Assembly: GCA_036504215.1 (NCBI GenBank) | Contig: DASXVO010000085.1 | Location: 35,834 to 99,833 of the forward strand | Source of the DNA: Vicinamibacterales bacterium | GTDB taxonomy: Bacteria > Acidobacteriota > Vicinamibacteria > Vicinamibacterales > Fen-181 | Direction: 5' to 3' | Length of the DNA: 64,000 nt | Shown: positions 1 to 7,759 of the stretch, piece by piece | Position numbering within the stretch: the first letter of the stretch is position 1 | Layout of the letters: each line of letters opens with the position of its first letter | Translations under genes and position numbers: made by a program | The notes under the pieces: model-generated | What the model saw: only the letters and a program-made list of their open reading frames with translations | The model's database searches: none | Told to the model about the DNA's origin: nothing

Positions 1-1776
1 AAACGCCTGCAACGTGGCCCGGCAACCCTCCGCAACGGCCTCGTGGACGATGTCCTGCCGCTCGCGTTCGGTTGAGGCCGCCGCCAGCCGCTTGTTGACT
101 TGCAGAGGGCTCGCCGCGTCGATCGGCTTGATGACGACGTTGAGGTAGGTCTTGTTGGCGCCGCCGGTGGTGGCCCTGTGCGGGTCCAACAATTTCGTGT
201 AGCACTCCGTCAGTTGCCGTTCGAGCGTCGCGACCTGTTGCCGCTGGAGTTCGAGGACCCGCGCGACGACATCGGTGAGGCGCGTGTGCGGAACGGTCTC
301 GGCTCCAGTGCCGGCCGCCGATGGAAAGGGCCCGACGGCGTAGACCACGATTTGACCGGCGCTCGGATTGACTCGCGTCCGCAGGTAGTCCATCAACGCC
401 GTGATCGGCTCGTTCGCGATATTCGTGCCGTCCACATAGATGTGTTCGCCTCCATCGACTTGCAGGCTGACCGGCTTCAGAAAAGGCGAGACGGCAAGTG
501 ACGCCATCAAGGCGTCCACAATCGATACCTCCGACGGCCGGAGTGCATGGTCCTTGACGTCGGCGTCGGGAATTGCCGTCAGGGTCCTCTTTGCCAGATC
601 CGCCGCGGCGGGGGCCACGTGCAGGCGACGCAAGCCGAGGTCCTGGCCGTCCCTGTGGTCCTCGCGCGAGAGCGACCACAGCGGGCGCGGCGCCTTGCTG
701 GCCGACGACGCCTGATTCGGCGTTCGGGCGCGATCCAACACCTTTTGCAGCTCCAGCGACGATTCGCCGTAGTAGTCCGGGTCGAACAGCCGCACGAGGA
801 TCTGCTTGAGGTCATAAGACCCCGCCAGTTCCTCCCGCAGGTCGTAATACTTCAACAGGCGACGCGTGCAGACCGTCCATAGACGGGACGTCACGTGCCA
901 ATGCCAGGCCGTGAGGCCCGCGAGCAACACGACCGCGATCGCGATGATGAACGTGAGCGGTGCCACGAACGGCAAGGCCGCCACCACAGCGGGCGCAAGC
1001 AGCCACAGACCAGCGAACACGATGTAGGCCATCACCCACAGCAGCCGGGCCAGGATCTTCCGCAGCGGACGCCGCCATACCGACAACAGACGAGCGGCCG
1101 TCCTTCCGGACGCGCTGGCCGGGCCTCGCGGCATCACGACCCCGCGCACGAGCCCGAGGAGCGGCCCAATCAGGTGATGGGCATACAGCAGCACCAGGCC
1201 CCACAGGGAGAGCACCAGCGCAACGGTCTGACGGAACCGAACGGATCCGCGAAGCGCTGGAAGCGCGCGAAGCCCAAGCCCGATGCGTACGAAGCGGGTT
1301 GCCGCGGAGATCGGCAGGCCGACGGCGAGGATGTCGTTGGCGAGCCTGATGAGGCCGGAGCGCGACCCCACGGCCTCGTTCCGGTCGCGGCGCTCGTCCT
1401 CGACGTAGGTCGGTTGCACGAGCGACTGCAGCGGATGCTGCGCCTCGATCTCGTGAGGATCCGGGAGCAGCGACCTGAGCAGCTCGCCCGGAGCCTGGCT
1501 GTAAGCCTGCACGAAGGTGCGGAGTCTTGCGGCGCGGTCGTCCTCTCGCTGGCCGAGAATCTCGGCCATCGCGGCCGCGCCTACCGCGCCCGCCGACACC
1601 CCCGAGAGCACGTGCGGCGGCTTCTCCCGATGAATGAGCAGCCACGCCTGCGCCACCCCCAGGTACATGACCGTGTCGAAGCCCCCGCCGCGGAACGCAA
1701 AGGCCTCGACCTCCTCGCCGTCGGCACCGATGAGGGGAAATACTCCGCGCGACGAGGCCGTGGCCGTGTCGCTCAT
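1..1776 (-). CDS. Patatin-like phospholipase with membrane segments (3' end outside window)
   Basis: Predicted membrane-associated acyl hydrolase of the patatin family (Ser-Asp dyad lipases). The frame is open from the ATG at 1776 to the window edge, 592 codons, so the C-terminus is missing. An N-terminal glycine-rich loop RGGGFDTVMYLG (residues 29-40) is the oxyanion region. The elbow GVSAG (59-63) gives nucleophile Ser61, and the DG of YVDGT (Asp449) is the dyad partner, preceded by a typical patatin stretch LMASLAVSPFLKPV. Two hydrophobic stretches lie between these halves (about residues 205-230 and 255-300), so the catalytic domain is split by membrane segments, which is unusual for patatins. 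The start overlaps the stop of the upstream DUF2235 gene as ATGA, implying translational coupling. The motifs make the family secure; the substrate is unknown. Confidence 0.85.
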   Translation of the reverse strand, partial: MSDTATASSRGVFPLIGADGEEVEAFAFRGGGFDTVMYLGVAQAWLLIHREKPPHVLSGVSAGAVGAAAMAEILGQREDDRAARLRTFVQAYSQAPGELLRSLLPDPHEIEAQHPLQSLVQPTYVEDERRDRNEAVGSRSGLIRLANDILAVGLPISAATRFVRIGLGLRALPALRGSVRFRQTVALVLSLWGLVLLYAHHLIGPLLGLVRGVVMPRGPASASGRTAARLLSVWRRPLRKILARLLWVMAYIVFAGLWLLAPAVVAALPFVAPLTFIIAIAVVLLAGLTAWHWHVTSRLWTVCTRRLLKYYDLREELAGSYDLKQILVRLFDPDYYGESSLELQKVLDRARTPNQASSASKAPRPLWSLSREDHRDGQDLGLRRLHVAPAAADLAKRTLTAIPDADVKDHALRPSEVSIVDALMASLAVSPFLKPVSLQVDGGEHIYVDGTNIANEPITALMDYLRTRVNPSAGQIVVYAVGPFPSAAGTGAETVPHTRLTDVVARVLELQRQQVATLERQLTECYTKLLDPHRATTGGANKTYLNVVIKPIDAASPLQVNKRLAAASTERERQDIVHEAVAEGCRATLQAF

Positions 1777-4025
1777 CGACGTCCTCCACCGCCCTGCCTG
1801 GTCACCGTCACGATGGCCGCCCCTCCCCTGTTGTTCTCGTACAGGGAGCGCCAGAAGGGCGATGGCAACAGCGCGTCGTTCACGTAGAGGAAGATGCGGC
1901 CAGACTGTCGGGCGGTGAACTCGCTGAATCCCGGAGCGAGGGAATGGTATTCAGCGCCGCTCGCCCCGACGCGGACGACGGGCACGAACCAGTTCCAGGC
2001 CAGCACCCGCCTGAACGGGAGCGCCGGGTAGAAGACGGCCGGCCGCCGCCCGCTCGTGAATCCGGCCGGCGTTGTCACCAGGATGTCGCCGTCGTGCCAC
2101 ATGGCCTGCGGCTCTTGGGGAAGTTGGATGCCGATGCGATAGCGTTCGCCCCGCTCGACCCGCACGCCTGTCGCCCCACAGAACTCGTCGGGAGTGAACT
2201 CCACCGCCCAGGCACCAGGACCCGTGTTCGTGGTGTGGAGAACGGGTCCGTCGTCGCGGCACACGAAACCCGACAGGTTCGCCGATTCGAAGGCCGCGCG
2301 ATTCGCCGCGCCGATCACACCGACCACGAGTGCGACGAGCATCGTGACGCCGAAACAGAACGGGACGAGGTACGCGTTCAGCACCCCGAAGAGCCCGCGA
2401 TACCACCGACTCGTCCGCAGCCGATACACCAGATTGCCTGGAACCGGGTGTGGCTGAACGGCCTTCGGCGGGGCGGCGACGATCGAACTCCAGAGACTCC
2501 GCATCCTGTCCGCAATCGCCTGCTTCAGGACGCTGCCAAGGTAGAGGGTCGCCGCGATCAGGAGGCCGCCGGCCAGGAGATGCAGCGGGTAGCTGCGATA
2601 GCAGGCGATCCAGGGTTCAGCCAGCGCCGGCAGCACCTTGGCGACGAGATCGACGAGGCCGGACAACGCCGGCGCGTCGCCGTCGAGGAACCCGAGCCTG
2701 TCCTGGTAGGCGACAAACGGGCGCAGGGCAACGACCAGGGACACGGCCACGGACGTGAAGTACACGACCCGCCGCCACCACACCAGGTCCCAGACCGCTT
2801 CCTGATCGCGGGACCGCGACAGGGATTGGGTCGCATCCTCGTAGGGGTTGGCCACGCCGTCGAGGATCGACCCTGAGGAATCGACGACCGCGTAGTTCGC
2901 TGGCAGCACGACGGGCGCATAGCCGTCGGTTCCCGCGCGAATGCGCTCGAATGCGCTCTCGTGGATCTTCGGCCGGGCGACACTGACCCCGGCCGTCCGA
3001 TCGCTGGAGAGCTTCGCGATGGCGCGAGGCTGATAGCGGTAGTACCCTGCCAGCCCGTGCCGGGAGTCGTAGATCGGGCCGTTGGTGTTGGCCTTGGTCC
3101 GCCACGCCGCAATGGCTCCTCCCTGCATCAGCAAGCCGCGTTTCACGGCCTGTTCCGCCATCCACAGCAAGGAGACGTGCGCGAGCGAGTCGTCCGGATA
3201 GCCGCCGCCGACGTTCGAGTGCACTCCGGCGAACCACACCTGGGTGATCCGCTCCTGGGCGATGTGACTGGCGGGCTGCTGGCCGGCCTCGGTCCACAGC
3301 AGCGGGTGGAACGTGTTCCGCTCGTCGTCCAGCGAGAGGACGTGGCACGCCTTGTCGACGAGAGGGGACAGTCGGCGGTCGCGCATCGACAGCGGCCATA
3401 CCCACTGGTCCCAGCCCTTCGTCAGCTCGTCGATCGGCAGGCCGTAGGCGTCGACCGTGTCCCACACGCCGACGAAGTCGATGTGCTGGTTCGTCAGTCG
3501 CTCGGCCTTGTCGTACGACTCGAGGCGGCGAATCCAGTCCCACGCGGACAGCAGCGCGTCCCGGACGTTTCGTATCGGCGTCACCAGCCCACGCGTCGCG
3601 TTGTAGCGGCGCCGATAGTGCCTGAACGCCCAGGCGACCAGCCGCGACAAATCGCTGCCGTCCTGGCCGACGATGATGCCCTGGCTGTCGATGAGGCCGA
3701 TCAGCACGCGGATCGTGAACGCCCCGCGGCTGAAGCCGAGGGCGAAGACGTGGTCGCCCGGGCGGTAGTTCCTGCACAGGAAGGCGTAGAGGTCCCGCAC
3801 GTTCCTCTTGAGCCCCCAGCCGAGCGCGCCGCCGAGGAACGCCATGGGCTTGAACGCCGACGTGCCCACCCCATTGTCGTAGAAGGCGATCTGGTCCCCG
3901 CCGGACAGATCGAGAGCGTCGTAGATGCGCCAGACGTTCGTCTTGAACAGCTTCGCTGCGCTGTTCCCGGTTCCATCCGACAGGAGAACGATGTTCTTCG
4001 GACGCGGGGCGGCTCGATCGGCCAT
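1773..4025 (-). CDS. DUF2235 (Tle1-like) hydrolase with C-terminal membrane segments
   Basis: 750-aa protein of the DUF2235 alpha/beta-hydrolase family, which includes the Tle1 phospholipase effectors of type VI secretion. The N-terminus carries LLSDGTGN (about 14-21), then YDNGVGTS, and the nucleophile elbow GFSRGAF with Ser99. A later GGGYPDDSLAHVSL stretch is also typical of the family. After about residue 415 there are three hydrophobic segments followed by a soluble domain of about 170 residues with no recognised fold. Tle1 effectors are usually soluble, so this is more likely a membrane-anchored lipase than a secreted toxin. No immunity-like or VgrG/PAAR gene is visible nearby. It is the second-last gene of a minus-strand lipase cluster and overlaps the patatin-like gene by 4 nt. 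Family confident, role inferred. Confidence 0.85.
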   Translation of the reverse strand: MADRAAPRPKNIVLLSDGTGNSAAKLFKTNVWRIYDALDLSGGDQIAFYDNGVGTSAFKPMAFLGGALGWGLKRNVRDLYAFLCRNYRPGDHVFALGFSRGAFTIRVLIGLIDSQGIIVGQDGSDLSRLVAWAFRHYRRRYNATRGLVTPIRNVRDALLSAWDWIRRLESYDKAERLTNQHIDFVGVWDTVDAYGLPIDELTKGWDQWVWPLSMRDRRLSPLVDKACHVLSLDDERNTFHPLLWTEAGQQPASHIAQERITQVWFAGVHSNVGGGYPDDSLAHVSLLWMAEQAVKRGLLMQGGAIAAWRTKANTNGPIYDSRHGLAGYYRYQPRAIAKLSSDRTAGVSVARPKIHESAFERIRAGTDGYAPVVLPANYAVVDSSGSILDGVANPYEDATQSLSRSRDQEAVWDLVWWRRVVYFTSVAVSLVVALRPFVAYQDRLGFLDGDAPALSGLVDLVAKVLPALAEPWIACYRSYPLHLLAGGLLIAATLYLGSVLKQAIADRMRSLWSSIVAAPPKAVQPHPVPGNLVYRLRTSRWYRGLFGVLNAYLVPFCFGVTMLVALVVGVIGAANRAAFESANLSGFVCRDDGPVLHTTNTGPGAWAVEFTPDEFCGATGVRVERGERYRIGIQLPQEPQAMWHDGDILVTTPAGFTSGRRPAVFYPALPFRRVLAWNWFVPVVRVGASGAEYHSLAPGFSEFTARQSGRIFLYVNDALLPSPFWRSLYENNRGGAAIVTVTRQGGGGRR

Positions 4026-4255
4026 GGGATGCCTCCGTCTGATCGGCGGTGGATGCCGAGCGACTCGAGTGTGCCGATGACCTCGCCGACGTGGGACCTG
4101 ATTGAAACGACGAACCGGAGAGCCTTGGACAGACAGTAGCGGTGACTGCGCGCCCGGTCAATCCATTGCACGGAAAATCTTCACGCCGCAGAATCGCGCG
4201 GCAGGGCGGGGCTCTTTGGCACGGAACTGACCGGCGCGGCCCTTCACGGAGGCGG

Positions 4256-5263
4256 TCAGGGACGGCGCGATCCGGCGGTGGTCCGGACCCGCGAACTGGA
4301 CCTCGATGTCGACGAGGACGCCCGTTTGATCCGCGAGCGCCCGGGAGGCGTTGGTTGCACGGTGATCTCGAGCCGTTGCTCCACCGTCAAGTCAGCGTAC
4401 CACTCCGACAACGACTCGGCGGCCGCAAGCGCCACGACGAGCTCGATGACCTCCGGGTCGCTGTGGATCATCACGTGGTTCAGGTCGTCGCAGCGTTCAA
4501 TCGACACGTGGGCGTAGGTGTATCCCCACTTCTCCGGATCCACAATCGAGGCGTGCTTCTCCGAGCGCCGCCCTGCGCCCTCCGGCACGAACGCGTTGCT
4601 CCGCTCTTCGACAATGCCATCGTGTGGCCGCTGGATCTGGGGGGCCCACAGGGGAAAGAGCGCCAGCAGTTCGAATCCGACTCCAAGTGCAGCGAACAGC
4701 CTCGTCGACATCCTTCCATCGGCCCAGTCCCCACAATCCAGGATTGCACGCCCCTCGTGGAAATAGCGTGCTGGAAGCGAGACGTACTCGACGCCGCGCG
4801 CGAATGTCTCCCCCGTCGCAATCGGCTCCTTCATGAGCTGTGAGATGCGTGTCAATTCGAGGATCCCGGGGTGACGGAAGACGGCTGACACCCGCCCGGT
4901 GGCCTGGAGGACGAGTTGCGCGAGCAAGCCGGCCGTTGCGGTCCTCATGGCGCCGAAGTTCGGGGTCGCCAGCATGATGACTCGCCGTACGGTCGGCGCG
5001 TCCCCCGAGAGCACGGCGAGGCGGGCCACCAGGCCTCCCATGCTGTGACACACGAGGACGACCGGTCCCTCGATCCTCGCCAGCAGATCGGTCAGGGCTT
5101 GCGCGTTGTCCTCCAGGTCGCGGTGATAGTCGTACTCGAAGGTCACGCACGCCTCGAACACGCCCCGCGCCGTGCAGGCGTCGCTCATGTCCTTGAAGAT
5201 GACGCCCGACGAGAAGATACCGTGCACGAACACCACGGTGGACCGGACGGCCGTCGAGTTCAC
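4256..5263 (-). CDS. Alpha/beta-hydrolase lipase (PGAP1/DUF676-like), possible 3' frameshift
   Basis: 335-aa predicted lipase/esterase. An early FVHGIF strand (12-17) holds the oxyanion HG. The nucleophile elbow reads C-H-S-M-G-G with Ser74, so the first glycine of the usual GHSMG is replaced by Cys72. MLATPNFGA follows, as in PGAP1/DUF676 lipases, and HDGIVEERSNAF plus DLNHVMIH look like the acid and histidine regions. No signal peptide. The start overlaps the previous gene's stop by 4 nt (ATGA). The last ~35 residues are Ser/Arg-rich and unlike a protein end. Another minus frame in the same DNA, open to a stop at 4158, has G/C-rich third positions and reads like a plausible continuation, so a frameshift near 4350 is suspected. 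Hydrolase family confident, true 3' end not. Confidence 0.8.
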   Translation of the reverse strand: MNSTAVRSTVVFVHGIFSSGVIFKDMSDACTARGVFEACVTFEYDYHRDLEDNAQALTDLLARIEGPVVLVCHSMGGLVARLAVLSGDAPTVRRVIMLATPNFGAMRTATAGLLAQLVLQATGRVSAVFRHPGILELTRISQLMKEPIATGETFARGVEYVSLPARYFHEGRAILDCGDWADGRMSTRLFAALGVGFELLALFPLWAPQIQRPHDGIVEERSNAFVPEGAGRRSEKHASIVDPEKWGYTYAHVSIERCDDLNHVMIHSDPEVIELVVALAAAESLSEWYADLTVEQRLEITVQPTPPGRSRIKRASSSTSRSSSRVRTTAGSRRP

Positions 5264-6009
5264 GATGCCCTCCGTTCACCTGACAGACGCGCTTCCGGCT
5301 CGAGCCACTGGCTGACGAACAGCTGCACGCCTCGCCCGGGCCGGTCGGGCCTGGTGGTCAGGGCACGTCCCATGTTGCAGCGGATCGTCATCATCGGCGC
5401 GCTTCCGCCGACCGGTCGTCCGCAGACGGTCGGCACCGACGCCACAACGGTCCCGTGGCTGTCGAGCCTGATCAAGCAGATCGCCGCAAGGTCGGATGAC
5501 GCGGCCGTGACCGACCGCGGCAGTTGAACACAGAAGTGAAGAAACTCGCTGTCCTGGCTCGAGGGAGATACGCCAGGCGCGCATTCGAGCAGCGGTGACG
5601 CGAGAATCAGGTTTTGATCCTCAGCAATCTGAAGACCGTGGTCCGGTTCCACCTCGGAGGCTCCCCGCGCAAAACGCTCCGCGGCGTCCGCATCGCTTGC
5701 CCACGGTCGGTCGTCGACGGGCGGCAGTCGGAACCGATCCCCACCAAGGCGGCTTGAAACCGCCATGTGACCGGCTTGGTCGGGTCCCCAGGCGAGGAGC
5801 GCCAGCAGTTCCCGTTCTCCACCCAGGCCGCGGATCATCGGCGTCAGGTGTTCGAGACCGAACTCTTGAAAACGACCAGCCGTGGGCGCGAGGTCTGGCG
5901 GCGCCAGCGCTTTCATGGATGACAGCAAGTACCGCAACCGCGAGCGCAGATACGCGCTCTCCTGGAGGCGGGTGAGGCTCTCGACATCGTGCGCGCCCTC
6001 GACAATCAC
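5260..6009 (-). CDS. Hypothetical protein in the lipase cluster
   Basis: 249-aa protein I do not recognise. The frame opens only shortly upstream and offers GTG at 6009 as the first start codon. No signal peptide or membrane segment is visible. The N-terminal half is charged and helical (residues 1-60), and the C-terminal half is beta-like with a short run PTVCGRPVGGSAPMM. Its 3' end overlaps the lipase start by four bases, so the two are probably made together. It could be an accessory or regulatory partner of the hydrolases, but this is only inference from position. It lies 183 nt downstream of the exported threonine-aldolase-like gene and could share its transcript. G/C-rich third codon positions support it being a real gene. 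Confidence 0.6.
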   Translation of the reverse strand: MIVEGAHDVESLTRLQESAYLRSRLRYLLSSMKALAPPDLAPTAGRFQEFGLEHLTPMIRGLGGERELLALLAWGPDQAGHMAVSSRLGGDRFRLPPVDDRPWASDADAAERFARGASEVEPDHGLQIAEDQNLILASPLLECAPGVSPSSQDSEFLHFCVQLPRSVTAASSDLAAICLIRLDSHGTVVASVPTVCGRPVGGSAPMMTIRCNMGRALTTRPDRPGRGVQLFVSQWLEPEARLSGERRAS

Positions 6010-6192
6010 CTGGCGAGCCGCGAACCGACCTTGATCCTGATCTCAGCGGAAGTCATGACGGCTCCCTCGGAAGAAACACTCGGAAGCCCGTGGGCTCAAC
6101 CTGCCCTCGTGGTGCGCCGGCCGCGGTCGTCGTCGCGTTCGACGGATTGCGCTCGTCAGGACGATTGGAGGCTGTGGGAACCTCAGGCCCGC

Positions 6193-7335
6193 TCACGGCC
6201 GGACGCCGAACGCGCGTGCGATCTCCTCGGGCGGCCGCCGACTGATGGTCTCGTTGATCTGGAGCGTGCCCTCGGTCGCGCCCTTGGCGCCGCCGAGGAC
6301 GATGCCTGCCTGGGCCAGGCGCTCTCTGAGTGCGTCCAGCGTGCCGCCGGAGGCCAGCGCGAACCCGAACACGTTGCTGCCCCCTTTCACCCGCTCGACC
6401 CGGAATCTCGTGTCGGCCTCCAGGAGCCGCAGCAGCGTTTCTCCCTGGCGAACCGCCGCGGCGTATCGTTCCGCGAAGCCTTCGAGGTAGTGTAACGCCA
6501 CGGCGGCCGTCTCCCACCCCTGGTAGACGAGCGACCCGAACTGGTGGCGCAGCGTGGTGACGCGATCGACCACCTGGCGCGACCCCGCGAGGATGGCGCC
6601 AAACGGCGCGTTGAAGTACTTGTAGAGCGAGACGTAGACCGTGTCGAACTCCGCCGCGTACTGCGCGGGCGAGACGCCCGTGTAGGCCGACGCCAGGAAC
6701 ATCCGCGCGCCGTCGAGGTGCGTCCCGATCTGTTGCGTCCGCGCATACGCGCAGACTCGCTTCATCTCGTCGAAGTCGAACGCCTGTCCCTTGGTCCTGC
6801 GGACCGGTGATTCGATCGCGATGACACCGACCGGCGCCGGGTACGGCGGCCCTGCAGCCTGCGCCACCGCCTGCGTCACCTCGTCGAGGCGGAGCGTCGC
6901 CCGGCCTGGCCCCAGCGGCACGAGGTTCAACCCGGACAGCAGCTGCCCGCAGTCGCCCTCATCCCGGTAGAAGTGGCTCTCCGCCTGGACGAGGACCCGG
7001 CGCCGTTCGCCCGCCAGCACGCGCACGGCGAGGTGGTTCGCCAGCGTCCCGGTCGGCAGGAAGAGCGCGCTCTCCTTGCCCAGGGCGGCCGCAAATCGTC
7101 GCTCGAGTTCCTCGACGGGGCCGCCGTGAAGATATGTGTCCCGGTGGAACCCGTCCGAGCCGGCGATCCTCGTCAGCAGCCGGGCGTACTCCAGCGGCGA
7201 GAGGCTCAATCCGTCTCCGGCCAGGGAGACCCGCTCGGCCTGTTGCGCCTGACCTCGGAGTCCGGCCGTCAACACCAGCCCGACGGCGGGGGTCGCGGCG
7301 GATTTCAGAAACGTGCGGCGTCTGATGATCGGCAT
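6193..7335 (-). CDS. Tat-exported threonine aldolase-like PLP enzyme
   Basis: 380-aa fold-type I PLP enzyme of the low-specificity threonine aldolase/beta-eliminating lyase group, which cleaves beta-hydroxy amino acids to glycine and an aldehyde. The start chosen at 7335 gives a twin-arginine signal at once: RRRTFLKSAA (residues 5-14), a hydrophobic stretch to about 28, then a probable cut near GQAQQ. Family features follow: HGG at 70-72, FLPTGTLANHL (93-102), HLDGAR (206-211) and the PLP-lysine segment SLYKYFNAPFG with Lys239. The frame remains open well upstream of 7335, but that extension is Ser/Arg-rich and lacks homology-like features. Canonical threonine aldolases are cytoplasmic, so a Tat signal is odd. 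It implies the folded, cofactor-loaded enzyme is exported, perhaps to recover glycine or amino-acid carbon from the periplasm. Confidence 0.82.
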   Translation of the reverse strand: MPIIRRRTFLKSAATPAVGLVLTAGLRGQAQQAERVSLAGDGLSLSPLEYARLLTRIAGSDGFHRDTYLHGGPVEELERRFAAALGKESALFLPTGTLANHLAVRVLAGERRRVLVQAESHFYRDEGDCGQLLSGLNLVPLGPGRATLRLDEVTQAVAQAAGPPYPAPVGVIAIESPVRRTKGQAFDFDEMKRVCAYARTQQIGTHLDGARMFLASAYTGVSPAQYAAEFDTVYVSLYKYFNAPFGAILAGSRQVVDRVTTLRHQFGSLVYQGWETAAVALHYLEGFAERYAAAVRQGETLLRLLEADTRFRVERVKGGSNVFGFALASGGTLDALRERLAQAGIVLGGAKGATEGTLQINETISRRPPEEIARAFGVRP

Positions 7336-7759
7336 GAACACGGAGTGTAGCGGTGTCCGCCCTCGCCCGTCCATCGGCAGGCCCACCGGCGAGTGGAGGG
7401 CGGCGGCATCCTCGGCACCGGCCACCATTGGTATTTCACGGGCCAGGGGGACGCTGAACATGGGTGTGGCCGCCTGCTTCTCGGCGCTCGAAGTCGTGCC
7501 CCTCACGCTGCTGACGCTCGACGCGTCGGACTTCATCCGCCTGAGAACCCGACGGTGCGAGGAGTGTGGGGAGGAACTGTCGGACCGGGCCCGCGACGAC
7601 CGGAAGCGCGCGCACCGCGGACGTGACATCCATGCGCTCTCATGGAGCCCGCCCCGTTGGGCGCTCGACACGCCGCCCGCTCGCGGTCCTCGCTGGAGAA
7701 CGCCCCGCACTGGGCCAGGGGCTGACACCGAGGCTGACCGGGCACCGGCCGCCGAGCGT
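7336..7759. other. Intergenic region, 424 bp
   Basis: Lies between the exported aldolase start and the 3' end of the histidine kinase, both on the minus strand. Frames crossing it are low-complexity Arg/Ser-rich or shadows of the neighbours. I see no clear promoter, hairpin or small gene, although the aldolase promoter should lie here. Confidence 0.5.

Noticed and set aside
812..1789. Minus frame with ~325 codons over the patatin-like gene
   Set aside because: Arg/Gly-rich shadow of the true patatin frame, which carries the catalytic motifs.
1773..4025. DUF2235 gene as a type VI secretion effector
   Set aside because: C-terminal membrane segments and the absence of VgrG, PAAR or immunity genes in the visible neighbourhood.
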